In this document: positions 8,052-15,337 of the stretch, in pieces
Position numbering within the stretch: the first letter of the stretch is position 1
Layout: each line of letters opens with the position of its first letter
Assembly: GCA_026391515.1 (NCBI GenBank)
Contig: JAPLEC010000439.1
Location: forward strand, 1-19,479
Direction of reading: 5' to 3'
Length of the DNA: 19,479 nt
Origin: Bacteroidia bacterium
GTDB taxonomy: Bacteria; Bacteroidota; Bacteroidia; Bacteroidales; VadinHA17
Notes under the pieces: model-generated
What the model saw: only the letters and a program-made list of their open reading frames with translations
Told to the model about the DNA's origin: nothing
The model's database searches: none
Position numbers and translations under genes: made by a program

Positions 8052-9005
8052 TTATTTCAATGTAGACAGGAACCGCCTGCAATTTGTCTCTATCCTCTCA
8101 CTGACATTAGTAATATCGGCTCTGATAAATTTTTCACCTGTTATTTTTTCATAAAGTTCAATATATCTTTCGGATATTTCATTTACAAAATCATCTGACA
8201 TTTCTGGCACCTTTTGTCCCTCCTGTCCCTGAAATCCGTTTGCCATCAGCCATTCTCTTACAAATTCCTTTGACAGCTGTTTCTGTTGCAGGTTTTTATC
8301 AAACCTTTCCTGGTAGCCGTCAGCATAAAAATAACGGGAAGAATCAGGTGTATTTATTTCATCAATAAGATAAATCTTACCATCCTTTTTCCCGAATTCA
8401 TATTTTGTGTCAACAAGAATCAGGCCATGTTCTGCGGCAATTTCCGACCCTCTCATAAATACCTCCATTGAATATTTCTCAAGAAGGTCATATTCCTTTT
8501 CGGGTATCAGCCCTCTTTTAATAATTTCTTCACGCGATATATCTTCGTCATGATGTCCGTGCTCGGCTTTTGTTGTCGGCGTAACAATGGGTTTTGGAAA
8601 ACGCTGGTGCTCCTTCATGCCATCAGCAATTGGAATGCCGCAAATTTCCCGTGCACCCGCCTTGTAGGTGCGCCACGAACTGCCTGTAAGATAGGCTCTT
8701 ACAATCATTTCAACAGGATATGGTTTACAGATATGACCTATGGTCACTGTGGGATCGGGTGTGGCAATTTTCCAGTTTGGAACAATATCACACGTCGCAT
8801 CGAGAAATTTTGCGGCTATCTGGTTCAAAACCTGGCCCTTATATGGTATTCCTTTTGGAAGAACAACGTCAAATGCCGATAACCTGTCGGAAACTACCAT
8901 TAGAAGGTATTTGTCGTTAATATTATAAACATCCCTCACTTTTCCCTTGTAGATGCTTTTCTGTCCCGGGAATTTGAAATCTGAACTAAGAATTGTTTTT
9001 GCCAT
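8052..9005 (-). CDS. purC: Phosphoribosylaminoimidazole-succinocarboxamide synthase
   Basis: SAICAR synthase of de novo purine synthesis: it joins CAIR and aspartate using ATP to give SAICAR in the cytoplasm. 317 residues, the longer form of the family (E. coli PurC is about 237). Visible signatures are the N-terminal KGKVRDVY ATP-loop segment (20-27), SDRLSAFDVVLP (39-50), VEMIVRAYLTGSSW (98-111), the family motif VDTKYEFG (198-205) and IDEINTPDSSR (214-224). ATG at 9003-9005. It follows phoH on the same strand, separated by a 136-bp gap carrying a palindromic repeat, and is followed 8 bp later by the LysM/receptor gene, with which it is probably co-transcribed. No PurR-like or riboswitch element was seen upstream. 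Identification is secure. Confidence 0.96.
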   Translation of the reverse strand: MAKTILSSDFKFPGQKSIYKGKVRDVYNINDKYLLMVVSDRLSAFDVVLPKGIPYKGQVLNQIAAKFLDATCDIVPNWKIATPDPTVTIGHICKPYPVEMIVRAYLTGSSWRTYKAGAREICGIPIADGMKEHQRFPKPIVTPTTKAEHGHHDEDISREEIIKRGLIPEKEYDLLEKYSMEVFMRGSEIAAEHGLILVDTKYEFGKKDGKIYLIDEINTPDSSRYFYADGYQERFDKNLQQKQLSKEFVREWLMANGFQGQEGQKVPEMSDDFVNEISERYIELYEKITGEKFIRADITNVSERIETNCRRFLSTLK

Positions 9006-9042
9006 ATAAATACTAAATGTAGTTTACATAATACAATTTCCC

Positions 9043-9124
9043 CCTTAGTGCACTTAGTGATTTCCCTTAGCGTCCTTTGTGGTTCAATTTTTTAACCACA
9101 AAGGGCACAAAGTGCGCACTAAGG
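9043..9124. repeat. Palindromic CACAAAG/CTTTGTG intergenic repeat between phoH and purC
   Basis: An inner 11-bp perfect inverted repeat (CCTTTGTGGTT at 9074-9084, AACCACAAAGG at 9094-9104) encloses a 9-nt T-rich loop. An outer 9-bp pair (CCTTAGTGC at 9043-9051, GCACTAAGG at 9116-9124) brackets it. CACAAAGG is repeated again at 9126-9133. Repeats of this CACAAAG type are common between genes in Bacteroidota. It could act as a terminator, attenuator or RNA-stabilising hairpin between phoH and purC; its function is not shown. Confidence 0.75.
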
Positions 9125-9141
9125 ACACAAAGGATTTCATG

Positions 9142-10113
9142 CTAACCTGCCTGGAGGCTTTTGCCGCCATTCTCTTCGTTCTCGTAAGCTTTTACTATCT
9201 TCTTCACCAGCTTATGTCGAACTATATCACGTTCATCAAATTTAATTATCGAAACTCCCTCAATTCCTGAAAGGATCTGCATTGCCTGGAGCAGACCCGA
9301 TTCACTTTTCTTTGGCAGGTCAATCTGAGTCGAATCGCCCGTCATTATGAATTTTGAATTTACACCCATTCTTGTCAGGAACATCTTCATCTGGCTGATT
9401 GTAGCATTTTGTGCTTCATCGAGAATTACAAATGCATTTTCAAGGGTTCTTCCCCGCATAAAAGCCAGCGGAGCTATCTGAATGGTTCCATCTTCGAGCC
9501 ATGTTTCAAGCTTTTTAAATGGCAGCATATCGTGCAATGCATCATATAAAGGCTGCAGATATGGATCAAGCTTCTCTTTCATGTCTCCAGGCAGGAATCC
9601 CAGTCTCTCTCCTGCCTCAACTGCAGGACGGGTGAGGACTATTTTCTTCACCTCTCTCTCCTTTAATGCCCTGACAGCCAGTGCTATAGAAGTATAAGTT
9701 TTACCGGTTCCTGCCGGTCCGTCTGCAATGATGAGGTCGTTGATTTTATAATCGCTGACCAGAAGCAGCTGATTCACAGTGCGTGCCCTGACAGGCTTTC
9801 CACTGATGCCGAAAACAATAACTTGCTCAAAATCGCCATTGGACGCTGATTTCATGTGCTCAGCATCGAAGAAATATTTTTCAATATCCTGTTCGTCAAT
9901 ACGATGAAATTTCTGATAATACTCGATCAGACCATTGAATTTTTCTGCAAAAATTGTTATCTCAGACTTCTCTCCCAAGCATTTGATTTCATTGCCCCTT
10001 GATAGTATTTTTATTTTCGGGAAAAAGCTGCGGATTTTATCAAGCAATGAATTGTTGGTGCCTAAAAAAACGACAGGATCAATATCCTCAAGGAAAATTA
10101 CAATCTCAGTCAT
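9142..10113 (-). CDS. phoH: PhoH family P-loop ATPase
   Basis: 323 residues. PhoH-like proteins (YbeZ in E. coli) are cytoplasmic ATPases linked to RNA metabolism and ribosome maturation, often partnered with the YbeY RNase. Residues 1-115 form the usual N-terminal domain. The ATPase domain has Walker A GPAGTGKT at 132-139, the conserved LTRPAVEAGERLGFLPGDMKEKLDPY segment at 160-185 (quoted in part), Walker B FVILDEAQN at about 228-236, and the TGDSTQIDLP sensor region near 257. ATG at 10111-10113. It is divergent from the DUF62 gene and upstream of purC on the same strand. No ybeY is present in the window. Identification is secure. Confidence 0.95.
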   Translation of the reverse strand: MTEIVIFLEDIDPVVFLGTNNSLLDKIRSFFPKIKILSRGNEIKCLGEKSEITIFAEKFNGLIEYYQKFHRIDEQDIEKYFFDAEHMKSASNGDFEQVIVFGISGKPVRARTVNQLLLVSDYKINDLIIADGPAGTGKTYTSIALAVRALKEREVKKIVLTRPAVEAGERLGFLPGDMKEKLDPYLQPLYDALHDMLPFKKLETWLEDGTIQIAPLAFMRGRTLENAFVILDEAQNATISQMKMFLTRMGVNSKFIMTGDSTQIDLPKKSESGLLQAMQILSGIEGVSIIKFDERDIVRHKLVKKIVKAYENEENGGKSLQAG

Positions 10114-10233
10114 TCAGGATCAAACTAATTAACTTATTTTCTCCTTCATCATTATTAACCGCAAACACTGCAAAAGTTCATAAAAAATGATTCCGTTATC
10201 ACCACAAAGTAAGTTTATTTTTCTTTAGAAGAT

Positions 10234-10241
10234 TATCTTTG
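10234..10241 (+). promoter_or_regulatory. Candidate -7 box for the DUF62-mazG pair
   Basis: TATCTTTG matches TAnnTTTG and ends 17 bp before the DUF62 ATG, predicting a very short leader of about 10 nt. The -33 region has only TTTA at 10214-10217 with a 16-bp spacer, so the match is partial. Confidence 0.4.
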
Positions 10242-10258
10242 TCTCAAGTTTTTTCCCT

Positions 10259-11053
10259 ATGCCCGTTATTACATTGACAACAGAATGGAAGCCAGAAGAT
10301 ATCTATCACGGTATCATAAAAGGTAAGCTCTGTAATATGTGTCCCGGTATTACAATTATTGATAATGCCTGCAGCATCCCTGCATTCAATATTGCACATG
10401 CATCTTTTGTAATCAGAAATACTTACAGTAATTACCCGAAAGGAACAATACATATAATATGTGTCCATTCTGAGGCAGTTAAGGGTCAGGATTACCTGAT
10501 TGTAAAGGCGAAGGAGCACTTTTTTATAGGCACAGACAATGGGATTTTCAATCTGATTCTTAATTCTGATCCCGATGAAGTTGTTAAGATCGATCACAAA
10601 GACAGCTCTGATGAGCTTGAAGTTTTTGCTAAAGCTGCTTCAGAACTGGTATCGGGGAAAAAGCCATCGGACCTTGGAAAACCTATTAAGAATATCAGTG
10701 AGAGAATCCCTTTAAGAGCGACTATTGATAAAGATGTCATAATTGGCAGTATTATTTTTATCGATTCATACGGCAATGCAATTTCCAATATTACCAAAGA
10801 GGTTTTTTACAGGGTTTTTGAAGGAAGAAATTACCGTATTCTTATTCAAAGCAACAAAAACTTTACTGAAAATATCTTGCAAAAATACAGCGATGTGCCT
10901 GTAGGTGAGATGCTTGCAAGGTTTAATTCTCTCGATTTGCTCGAAATAGCAATTAACGGAGCAAACGTATCTGAATTACTGAGTCTTAATGTCGGGTCTG
11001 TAGTACGTATCGATCTGGCGAACAAAGCTGCCTCACCAAACCGTCTTTTTTAA
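10259..11053 (+). CDS. DUF62 / SAM hydroxide adenosyltransferase-like protein with altered active site
   Basis: 264 residues. The two-domain layout matches the SAM hydrolase/chlorinase/fluorinase superfamily. The N-terminal domain has ITLTTEW at 4-10, IIDNACSIPAFNIAHASFVIRN and YPKGTIHIICV. The C-terminal barrel has IDSYGNAISNI and SLDLLEIAINGANVSELL, where the family has DxxGNxxTN and LEIAxNxGNA. Active members cut SAM into adenosine and methionine using a conserved Asp-Arg-His triad. Here the usual VDPGVG-x-R motif reads VHSEAVKGQ, and the FHGRDIFAP motif reads DELEVFAKA, so Asp, Arg and His all appear missing; the TTDFG aspartate is Glu. It is followed 9 bp later by mazG, so the two are probably one transcript. 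The fold is confident; catalysis is doubtful, and it may bind SAM or adenosine without hydrolysis. Confidence 0.85.
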   Translation: MPVITLTTEWKPEDIYHGIIKGKLCNMCPGITIIDNACSIPAFNIAHASFVIRNTYSNYPKGTIHIICVHSEAVKGQDYLIVKAKEHFFIGTDNGIFNLILNSDPDEVVKIDHKDSSDELEVFAKAASELVSGKKPSDLGKPIKNISERIPLRATIDKDVIIGSIIFIDSYGNAISNITKEVFYRVFEGRNYRILIQSNKNFTENILQKYSDVPVGEMLARFNSLDLLEIAINGANVSELLSLNVGSVVRIDLANKAASPNRLF

Positions 11054-11062
11054 ATCCAGCTA

Positions 11063-11869
11063 ATGATGAATGATATAAAGAGAAGTGCAGAAGAGTTTGA
11101 AAAACTCCTCAATATTATTAATAAGCTCAGGGCAACCTGCCCCTGGGACATGAAACAGACCAATGAAAGTTTACGGAAACTGACTATTGAAGAGACTTAT
11201 GAGCTTGCCGATTCAATATTCTCTAACGACGATGATGGGATCAGAAATGAGCTTGGTGACCTGATGCTTCATATTGTATTTTATGCAAAGATAGGCTCTG
11301 AAAAAGGCGCTTTTACCATGACAGATGTATTAAAAGGGATAAATGAGAAGCTCGTTTACAGACACCCGCATGTATTTGGTGATGTCAAAGTTTCCGGTGC
11401 GTCGGAGGTTGAAAAAAACTGGGAACATTTAAAAATTAAAGAGAATAATGGATATAAACCGGTTCTGTCAGGAGTTCCTTCATCATTACCGGCTATTGTC
11501 AAAGCCAACAGGGTACAGGAGAAGGTCAGAGGCGTCGGATTCGATTGGGAGAAGCGCGAACAGATATGGGATAAAGTGATGGAAGAGATTTCTGAGCTTA
11601 AAAATGAAGTCGATGATCATAATGCTGAAAGAATTGAATCTGAGCTGGGAGATGTTATGTTCTCATTAATTAATGCTTCACGGCTTTATAACATCGATCC
11701 TGAAGCAGCTCTCGAAAAAACTAATAGAAAATTTATTAAACGGTTTAATTACCTTGAGAAAGAGACAATTCTGAAAGGAAAATCTCTGCACGATATGAGT
11801 CTCGATGAGATGAATGTGATCTGGGAGGAGGCGAAGAAGGAGGACGATATGGCTAGCGCGGATTTGTAA
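11063..11869 (+). CDS. mazG: Nucleoside triphosphate pyrophosphohydrolase MazG
   Basis: 268 residues, the full two-domain form. MazG hydrolyses NTPs and dNTPs to monophosphates and pyrophosphate, cleaning the nucleotide pool and, in E. coli, lowering (p)ppGpp. The first domain shows CPWD at 26-29, the metal-binding ExxE at 44-47 with ExxD (ELGD) at 63-66, and HPHVFGDV at 101-108. The second domain shows EISELKNEV near 175 and ESELGDVMFSLINASR near 195-210, keeping the second ExxE/ExxD set. The start ATG at 11063 is followed at once by a second ATG. It sits 9 bp after the DUF62 gene. The final MASADL and stop codon lie in or at the edge of a REP-like hairpin, so the repeat has apparently supplied the C-terminus. 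Identification is secure. Confidence 0.95.
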   Translation: MMNDIKRSAEEFEKLLNIINKLRATCPWDMKQTNESLRKLTIEETYELADSIFSNDDDGIRNELGDLMLHIVFYAKIGSEKGAFTMTDVLKGINEKLVYRHPHVFGDVKVSGASEVEKNWEHLKIKENNGYKPVLSGVPSSLPAIVKANRVQEKVRGVGFDWEKREQIWDKVMEEISELKNEVDDHNAERIESELGDVMFSLINASRLYNIDPEAALEKTNRKFIKRFNYLEKETILKGKSLHDMSLDEMNVIWEEAKKEDDMASADL

Positions 11870-11910
11870 TCCGTGCTTATTTTCTGGCACCGATTGCAAA
11901 TCGGCGCCAG
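11855..11910. repeat. Twin REP-like hairpins at the mazG 3' end
   Basis: Hairpin 1 (11855-11877) pairs AGC-G-CGGATT with AATCCG-T-GCT around a TGT loop, 10 pairs including one G-U. Hairpin 2 (11884-11910) pairs CTGGC-A-CCGATT with AATCGG-C-GCCAG around a GCA loop, 11 pairs with one mismatch. The two share the same plan (outer arm, weak pair, GATT stem, 3-nt loop), like a bipartite REP/BIME element. They lie between convergent mazG and speB, where they could terminate or stabilise both transcripts. The mazG stop codon is inside hairpin 1. Confidence 0.8.
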
Positions 11911-11937
11911 CGTCAGCAAGGCAGGGGGATCGGGGGG

Positions 11938-12774
11938 CTAACTAAAAATATAACTCAATAATTGATAAATCACTTTCGCGGCAACAAAATCCGGTGTTTT
12001 ATTGTTTGGTGAAGGGCATAATTCAACTACATCAAACCCTACAATATTTCTCTTTTTTGCGACATCCCTGAGGAAATGCATGAGCTCATAATAATCAGGG
12101 CCTCCGGGTTCTGGTGTCCCGGTTGAAGGCATTAATGACGGATCAAAAACATCCAGATCAATAGTAATATAAACGTTCCTGGAAAGCATTTCAACTGCCT
12201 TTTTATAAAGCTTCTTATCGTAATAGAGTTCATGCGCATAAAAGATCCTTTTTTTCTTGACAAAAGGCAGCTCTTCCACCCACATGCTCCGGATTCCTAC
12301 CTGCACCAGAGGGGCAAATTCACGGACTCTTGCCATTGCACATGCATGGTTGAACCGCGACCCTTCATAATCCTGCCGGAGATCTGAATGAGCATCGAGC
12401 TGAAGCACTGAAAAATTTTTATAGCGTTCCGAAAAGGCCTTTATTGACCCGATACTTACTGTATGATTTCCACCGACAATCACAGGAAACTTCTTTTCCC
12501 TCAGAAGCTGTAAAGTCTTATCATACACAGCGTTAACAAGTGATTCCGGTGAACTTTCTTCAACAATCGGGTTAATTGTATGAATACCTTTCAGATGAAC
12601 CTGGGTTTCTGTTTCGACATCATAGAATTCGAGATTCGGTGATGCTTCCATGATGGCATCAGGACCTTTGTCGGCCCCTTTCATCCAGGTGCTGGTTTCG
12701 CCGTAAGGCACAGGGACTATGATAATGTCCGATCCGGCATAATCATAAATAATTTCTGCACCACCGAAATTCAT
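11938..12774 (-). CDS. speB: Agmatinase (ureohydrolase family)
   Basis: 278 residues. Agmatinase hydrolyses agmatine to putrescine and urea in the polyamine pathway, using two Mn ions. All six metal ligands are visible: H104 in GGNHT, D127, H129 and D131 in LDAHSDLR, and D206 and D208 in TIDLDVFDP. GTPEPGG at 219-225 is typical of agmatinases, and E251 in FDVVELCP fits the conserved acidic residue. Arginase or another guanidino hydrolase cannot be fully excluded by eye, but the TGTPEPGG loop favours agmatinase. It lies 16 bp after the DUF5606 gene on the same strand, an arrangement common in Bacteroidota, and probably shares its promoter. A speA arginine decarboxylase is not in the window. 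Confidence 0.92.
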   Translation of the reverse strand: MNFGGAEIIYDYAGSDIIIVPVPYGETSTWMKGADKGPDAIMEASPNLEFYDVETETQVHLKGIHTINPIVEESSPESLVNAVYDKTLQLLREKKFPVIVGGNHTVSIGSIKAFSERYKNFSVLQLDAHSDLRQDYEGSRFNHACAMARVREFAPLVQVGIRSMWVEELPFVKKKRIFYAHELYYDKKLYKKAVEMLSRNVYITIDLDVFDPSLMPSTGTPEPGGPDYYELMHFLRDVAKKRNIVGFDVVELCPSPNNKTPDFVAAKVIYQLLSYIFS

Positions 12775-12790
12775 ATCAGGCTCTGATCTT

Positions 12791-13360
12791 TTATTTTGTC
12801 TTTGGTTTTGAAGGCTTCTTTTTTGGAACCGTCTTATCTTTTTTGGCTTCAGCTGCCTGTTTTTTAGCAGCAGGCTCTTTCTTCCCTTTGGACTCTTTCT
12901 TTGCTTCAGGTTCTGCTGGTTTGGCAGCTTCCGCCGGCTCTGCAGTCTTTTCAGGTTCTGCAGCCTTTTCAGGCTCTTCCTTAACCAGCATGTTCAGCTT
13001 CTGAAGAATATTGTACCACTGAACGAGCTTTTTAATATCACTTACATAAACCCTGTCTTTATCATATTCAGGTAAAACCTCGTTTAAATAAGCTTTAAGC
13101 TTTTCAGGGTCAGCTTTATAATCTATTGCAGGTCCGCCGTTTTCTTTATCGAAAATGAGATCAAAAACCTTTCCAAGAGGTGTATCTTCCTTCTCGGTAA
13201 AAATAGAAATCTCTTCAAGCGAGCTTACTTTTGCTGAACTAAAAGCACTGCTTCTTTTCTTTGTCTCGAGATGCTCAACAATAATTGAATTTTTTCCCTG
13301 GGCAATAAATTTGAATAGCCCGGACTCTCCTGAAATCGACATTATATCTTTTAGAACCAT
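12791..13360 (-). CDS. DUF5606 family protein with Ala/Lys/Pro-rich tail
   Basis: 189 residues in two parts. Residues 1-125 match the Bacteroidota-specific DUF5606 pattern: LKDIMSISGESGLFKFIAQGKN, then EDTPLGKVFDLIF, LNEVLPEYDKDRVYVSDIKKLVQWYNIL. Residues 126-189 are a low-complexity basic tail of Glu-Pro-Ala-Lys units ending PKKKPSKPKTK, probably disordered and possibly nucleic-acid binding. It has no signal peptide or membrane segment. The family has no established function; its regular place just upstream of agmatinase suggests a linked role, but this is inference. ATG at 13358-13360, with a TAnnTTTG box just upstream. Confidence 0.85.
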   Translation of the reverse strand: MVLKDIMSISGESGLFKFIAQGKNSIIVEHLETKKRSSAFSSAKVSSLEEISIFTEKEDTPLGKVFDLIFDKENGGPAIDYKADPEKLKAYLNEVLPEYDKDRVYVSDIKKLVQWYNILQKLNMLVKEEPEKAAEPEKTAEPAEAAKPAEPEAKKESKGKKEPAAKKQAAEAKKDKTVPKKKPSKPKTK

Positions 13361-13377
13361 TGTAAATGTTTTGTATG

Positions 13378-13385
13378 CAAATTTA
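13378..13385 (-). promoter_or_regulatory. Candidate -7 box for DUF5606-speB
   Basis: Read leftward this is TAAATTTG, an exact TAnnTTTG match ending 17 bp before the DUF5606 ATG. No clear TTTG -33 box stands at 18-20 bp. Position and exact match make it plausible. Confidence 0.4.
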
Positions 13386-13434
13386 ATTTTTGTATTCGAA
13401 TGTCGGATTTAATAAACAGATTTTTTAACGGGAA

Positions 13435-14163
13435 TCAAGGCATATTTCTCTCTTTTTTAATTTTCTCATAAGCTTCATTTACCTTTTTAAACTTCTCATC
13501 GGCAGCTTTTTTGTAATCTTCGCCAAGGTGACTGACTTTATCGGGATGGTACTTCATTGCCATTCTCCTGTAAGCTTTCTTAACCTCGTCATTTGAAGCT
13601 GATCGTTCGATTTCAAGGATTTTGTAGGATGAATCTGTCTCAGGGACAAACATATTCTTTATTGAAACAAAATCGGTGGATGAGATTCCGAGGTACCCTG
13701 AAATTTTTTCAATTACATCTAATTCAGACGGATGTGCCACACCATCGGCAAGGGAAACATTAAAAAGAAGGTGAAGCAGCTGGAGCCGTGAAGAATAATC
13801 CATATTCCTGGCAATCTGCTGGCTGACATCTTTCAGAGGTATATCCTTATTTAACAGGTCTCTCAGTATTATTGTTGCCTGAGCGGCGGAAGAGCTTCCG
13901 AATTGTCTGATAAAGAATTGTTTAACATAATCAAGTTCTGATTTAACAACCTTTCCGTCGGCTTTCATTACAGCAGCAATCAGAACTAAAAGGCTTACTC
14001 CAAAATCACCCGGTGTAGTACTGTAATCAGATGAAGAGTATGCTGAAGTGGTAACTGTTGCACTATCGATCACCGAGCCGACAATAAATCCCAACAGACC
14101 ACCTATTGGTCCTCCCATTGCGAAGCCAAGACTTCCTCCAAGCCATTTTCCAAACCGTCCCAT
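13435..14163 (-). CDS. TerB-like and DnaJ domain protein (DjlA-type co-chaperone)
   Basis: 242 residues. Residues 1-35 are a Gly-rich hydrophobic stretch (KWLGGSLGFAMGGPIGGLLGFIVGSVI) resembling a glycine-zipper membrane association segment. Residues about 54-172 are an all-helical TerB-like domain (VLIAAVMKADGKVVKSELDYVKQFF, then LFNVSLADGVAHPSELDVIEKISGYLGI). Residues about 178-240 are a J domain with YKILEIERSASNDEVKKAYRRMA and the HPD triplet at 206-208, which stimulates DnaK ATPase. The order membrane segment, TerB, J domain at the C-terminus matches DjlA, a membrane co-chaperone of DnaK. It starts 8 bp after coaE and is the last gene of the nusB operon. Family assignment is firm; the client is unknown. 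Confidence 0.88.
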   Translation of the reverse strand: MGRFGKWLGGSLGFAMGGPIGGLLGFIVGSVIDSATVTTSAYSSSDYSTTPGDFGVSLLVLIAAVMKADGKVVKSELDYVKQFFIRQFGSSSAAQATIILRDLLNKDIPLKDVSQQIARNMDYSSRLQLLHLLFNVSLADGVAHPSELDVIEKISGYLGISSTDFVSIKNMFVPETDSSYKILEIERSASNDEVKKAYRRMAMKYHPDKVSHLGEDYKKAADEKFKKVNEAYEKIKKERNMP

Positions 14164-14171
14164 ATTTAAAA

Positions 14172-14759
14172 TCAGGTATTTAAGTGATCAATCAGGTCTT
14201 CGTGTATTCTCAGGATAACAGGAATTATCATTGCATTTTCAGAATTATTAATTACATAATCTGACATTTTTATCCTGGTTTCATCATCCATCTGATTTCT
14301 GATTCTGTCCAAAACCTGGTCTCTTGTAAGCTCCTTGCTTTGCATAACTCGTTGGATTCTTTCCTCGACAGGAGCTATAATTGTTGCGACCCTGTCGACT
14401 AGAGATGAAGCACCGCTTTCAAAAAGAATAGCATTTTCCATGATTACATATGGAGCTTTCTGAAGTTCAGCCCATTGCTTAAAACGCTCAAAAACGACCG
14501 GATGTACTAAAGTGTTTACTTTTTTAAGACATTCCGGATCATTAAAGATAAGAGAAGCGAGTCGAGACCGGTCAAGAGTGCCTTTAGTAAAAAGGTTTTT
14601 GCCGGCAATTCTATTTATCTCTTTTTTAATACGGCTGTCACTGTTCATTATCTTCTGAGCTTCAGGGTCAGCTGAAAAAACCGGTATTCCCAGGACATTA
14701 AATACTCTGCAGACTGAAGTTTTTCCGCTGCCAATACCTCCTGTAATTCCAAGTTTCAT
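14172..14759 (-). CDS. coaE: Dephospho-CoA kinase
   Basis: Last step of coenzyme A synthesis: ATP-dependent phosphorylation of the 3' hydroxyl of dephospho-CoA, in the cytoplasm. 195 residues from the ATG at 14757-14759. The P-loop GGIGSGKT is at residues 7-14, followed by the family segments VFSADPEAQKIM, LVHPVVF and ENAILFESGASSLVD, then RVMQSKELTRDQVLDRIRNQM and the C-terminal DYVINNSE. The start is chosen because the family begins a few residues before the P-loop and AGGAAA lies about 10 bp upstream. An earlier in-frame ATG at 14783 would add eight residues and cannot be excluded. It follows the short ybbR gene and precedes the TerB/DnaJ gene by 8 bp. Identification is secure. Confidence 0.94.
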   Translation of the reverse strand: MKLGITGGIGSGKTSVCRVFNVLGIPVFSADPEAQKIMNSDSRIKKEINRIAGKNLFTKGTLDRSRLASLIFNDPECLKKVNTLVHPVVFERFKQWAELQKAPYVIMENAILFESGASSLVDRVATIIAPVEERIQRVMQSKELTRDQVLDRIRNQMDDETRIKMSDYVINNSENAMIIPVILRIHEDLIDHLNT

Positions 14760-14860
14760 TCCTGGTTTCCTGAACTCATTCATTTGTTTTGATAACTAAA
14801 TAATACCTGATCGTTAGAACCTTTACGCCATTGTGCCTTTGCGCTTCTACACCTTTTATT

Positions 14861-15316
14861 CTATTTTAATGAGAAGAAAAGAGTATCAGGTTTGATCGAT
14901 GTTATCTTACACACGGATTTCAATTGTGAATTAAAGCCCGATACAAGACCTGAAGTAACTAAATAATAATCAACTGATTTACTATTCTGTACGTGTCTGT
15001 AATTTACTTTCGAAAAATCAATTATAACCGGTGCATTATTCCCTGTTATTTTAAACTTCAGGATAGAATAGCCGGGTCCTTTGAGGAAAAGGTTCAGCCG
15101 CGATGGAAGATCCTTGTTTATTTCCTTGTTTTTCGGAATATTAGCATATTTAACAGGGTATCTGATATCAGTTTCCAGTTCTTTTCCGAGCGAGTTGAGA
15201 TACCAGAAAACAAAGGAAAGAAAAAGGAAGAAAGCAAAAACCAAAACATTCTTGTTAATTATGCTTACTCCCTTTCTGTTAAGGTTTCCCGACCGTGTAT
15301 CATCCTTGTTATCCAC
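14861..15316 (-). CDS. YbbR-like (CdaR-type) membrane-anchored protein, single-domain short form
   Basis: 151 residues with a GTG start at 15314-15316; an in-frame TGA two codons upstream blocks any longer start. Residues about 22-42 (NKNVLVFAFFLFLSFVFWYLNSLG) are a membrane anchor. The rest is one YbbR-type beta domain (IRYPVKYANIP, LPSRLNLFLKGPGYSILKFKI, ending SIKPDTLFFSLK). YbbR/CdaR proteins are extracytoplasmic regulators, known in Firmicutes to act on the diadenylate cyclase CdaA. Bacteroidota versions between yajC and coaE are, from memory, about 320 residues with more domains, so this copy seems to stop after the first domain. Only 77 bp separate its stop from the first ATG of coaE, too little for a frameshifted remainder, which suggests deletion or a natural short form. 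Confidence 0.75.
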   Translation of the reverse strand: MDNKDDTRSGNLNRKGVSIINKNVLVFAFFLFLSFVFWYLNSLGKELETDIRYPVKYANIPKNKEINKDLPSRLNLFLKGPGYSILKFKITGNNAPVIIDFSKVNYRHVQNSKSVDYYLVTSGLVSGFNSQLKSVCKITSIKPDTLFFSLK

Positions 15317-15337
15317 AGGGGATCAGATATACAGCAT

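Noticed and set aside
8044..8082. Upstream start for the LysM protein
   Set aside because: It would overlap the purC 3' end by 31 bp and place 13 residues before a clear signal peptide.
12800..12990. Repetitive Glu-Pro-Ala-Lys coding region as a DNA tandem repeat
   Set aside because: The units are irregular in length and base sequence, so this is low-complexity protein rather than a tandem DNA repeat.
14784..14860. Possible frameshifted remnant of the missing YbbR domains, or a full repeat of the CTTTGCGC type
   Set aside because: Only 77 bp are available and no frame continues the protein; the repeat-like words do not form a clear palindrome.
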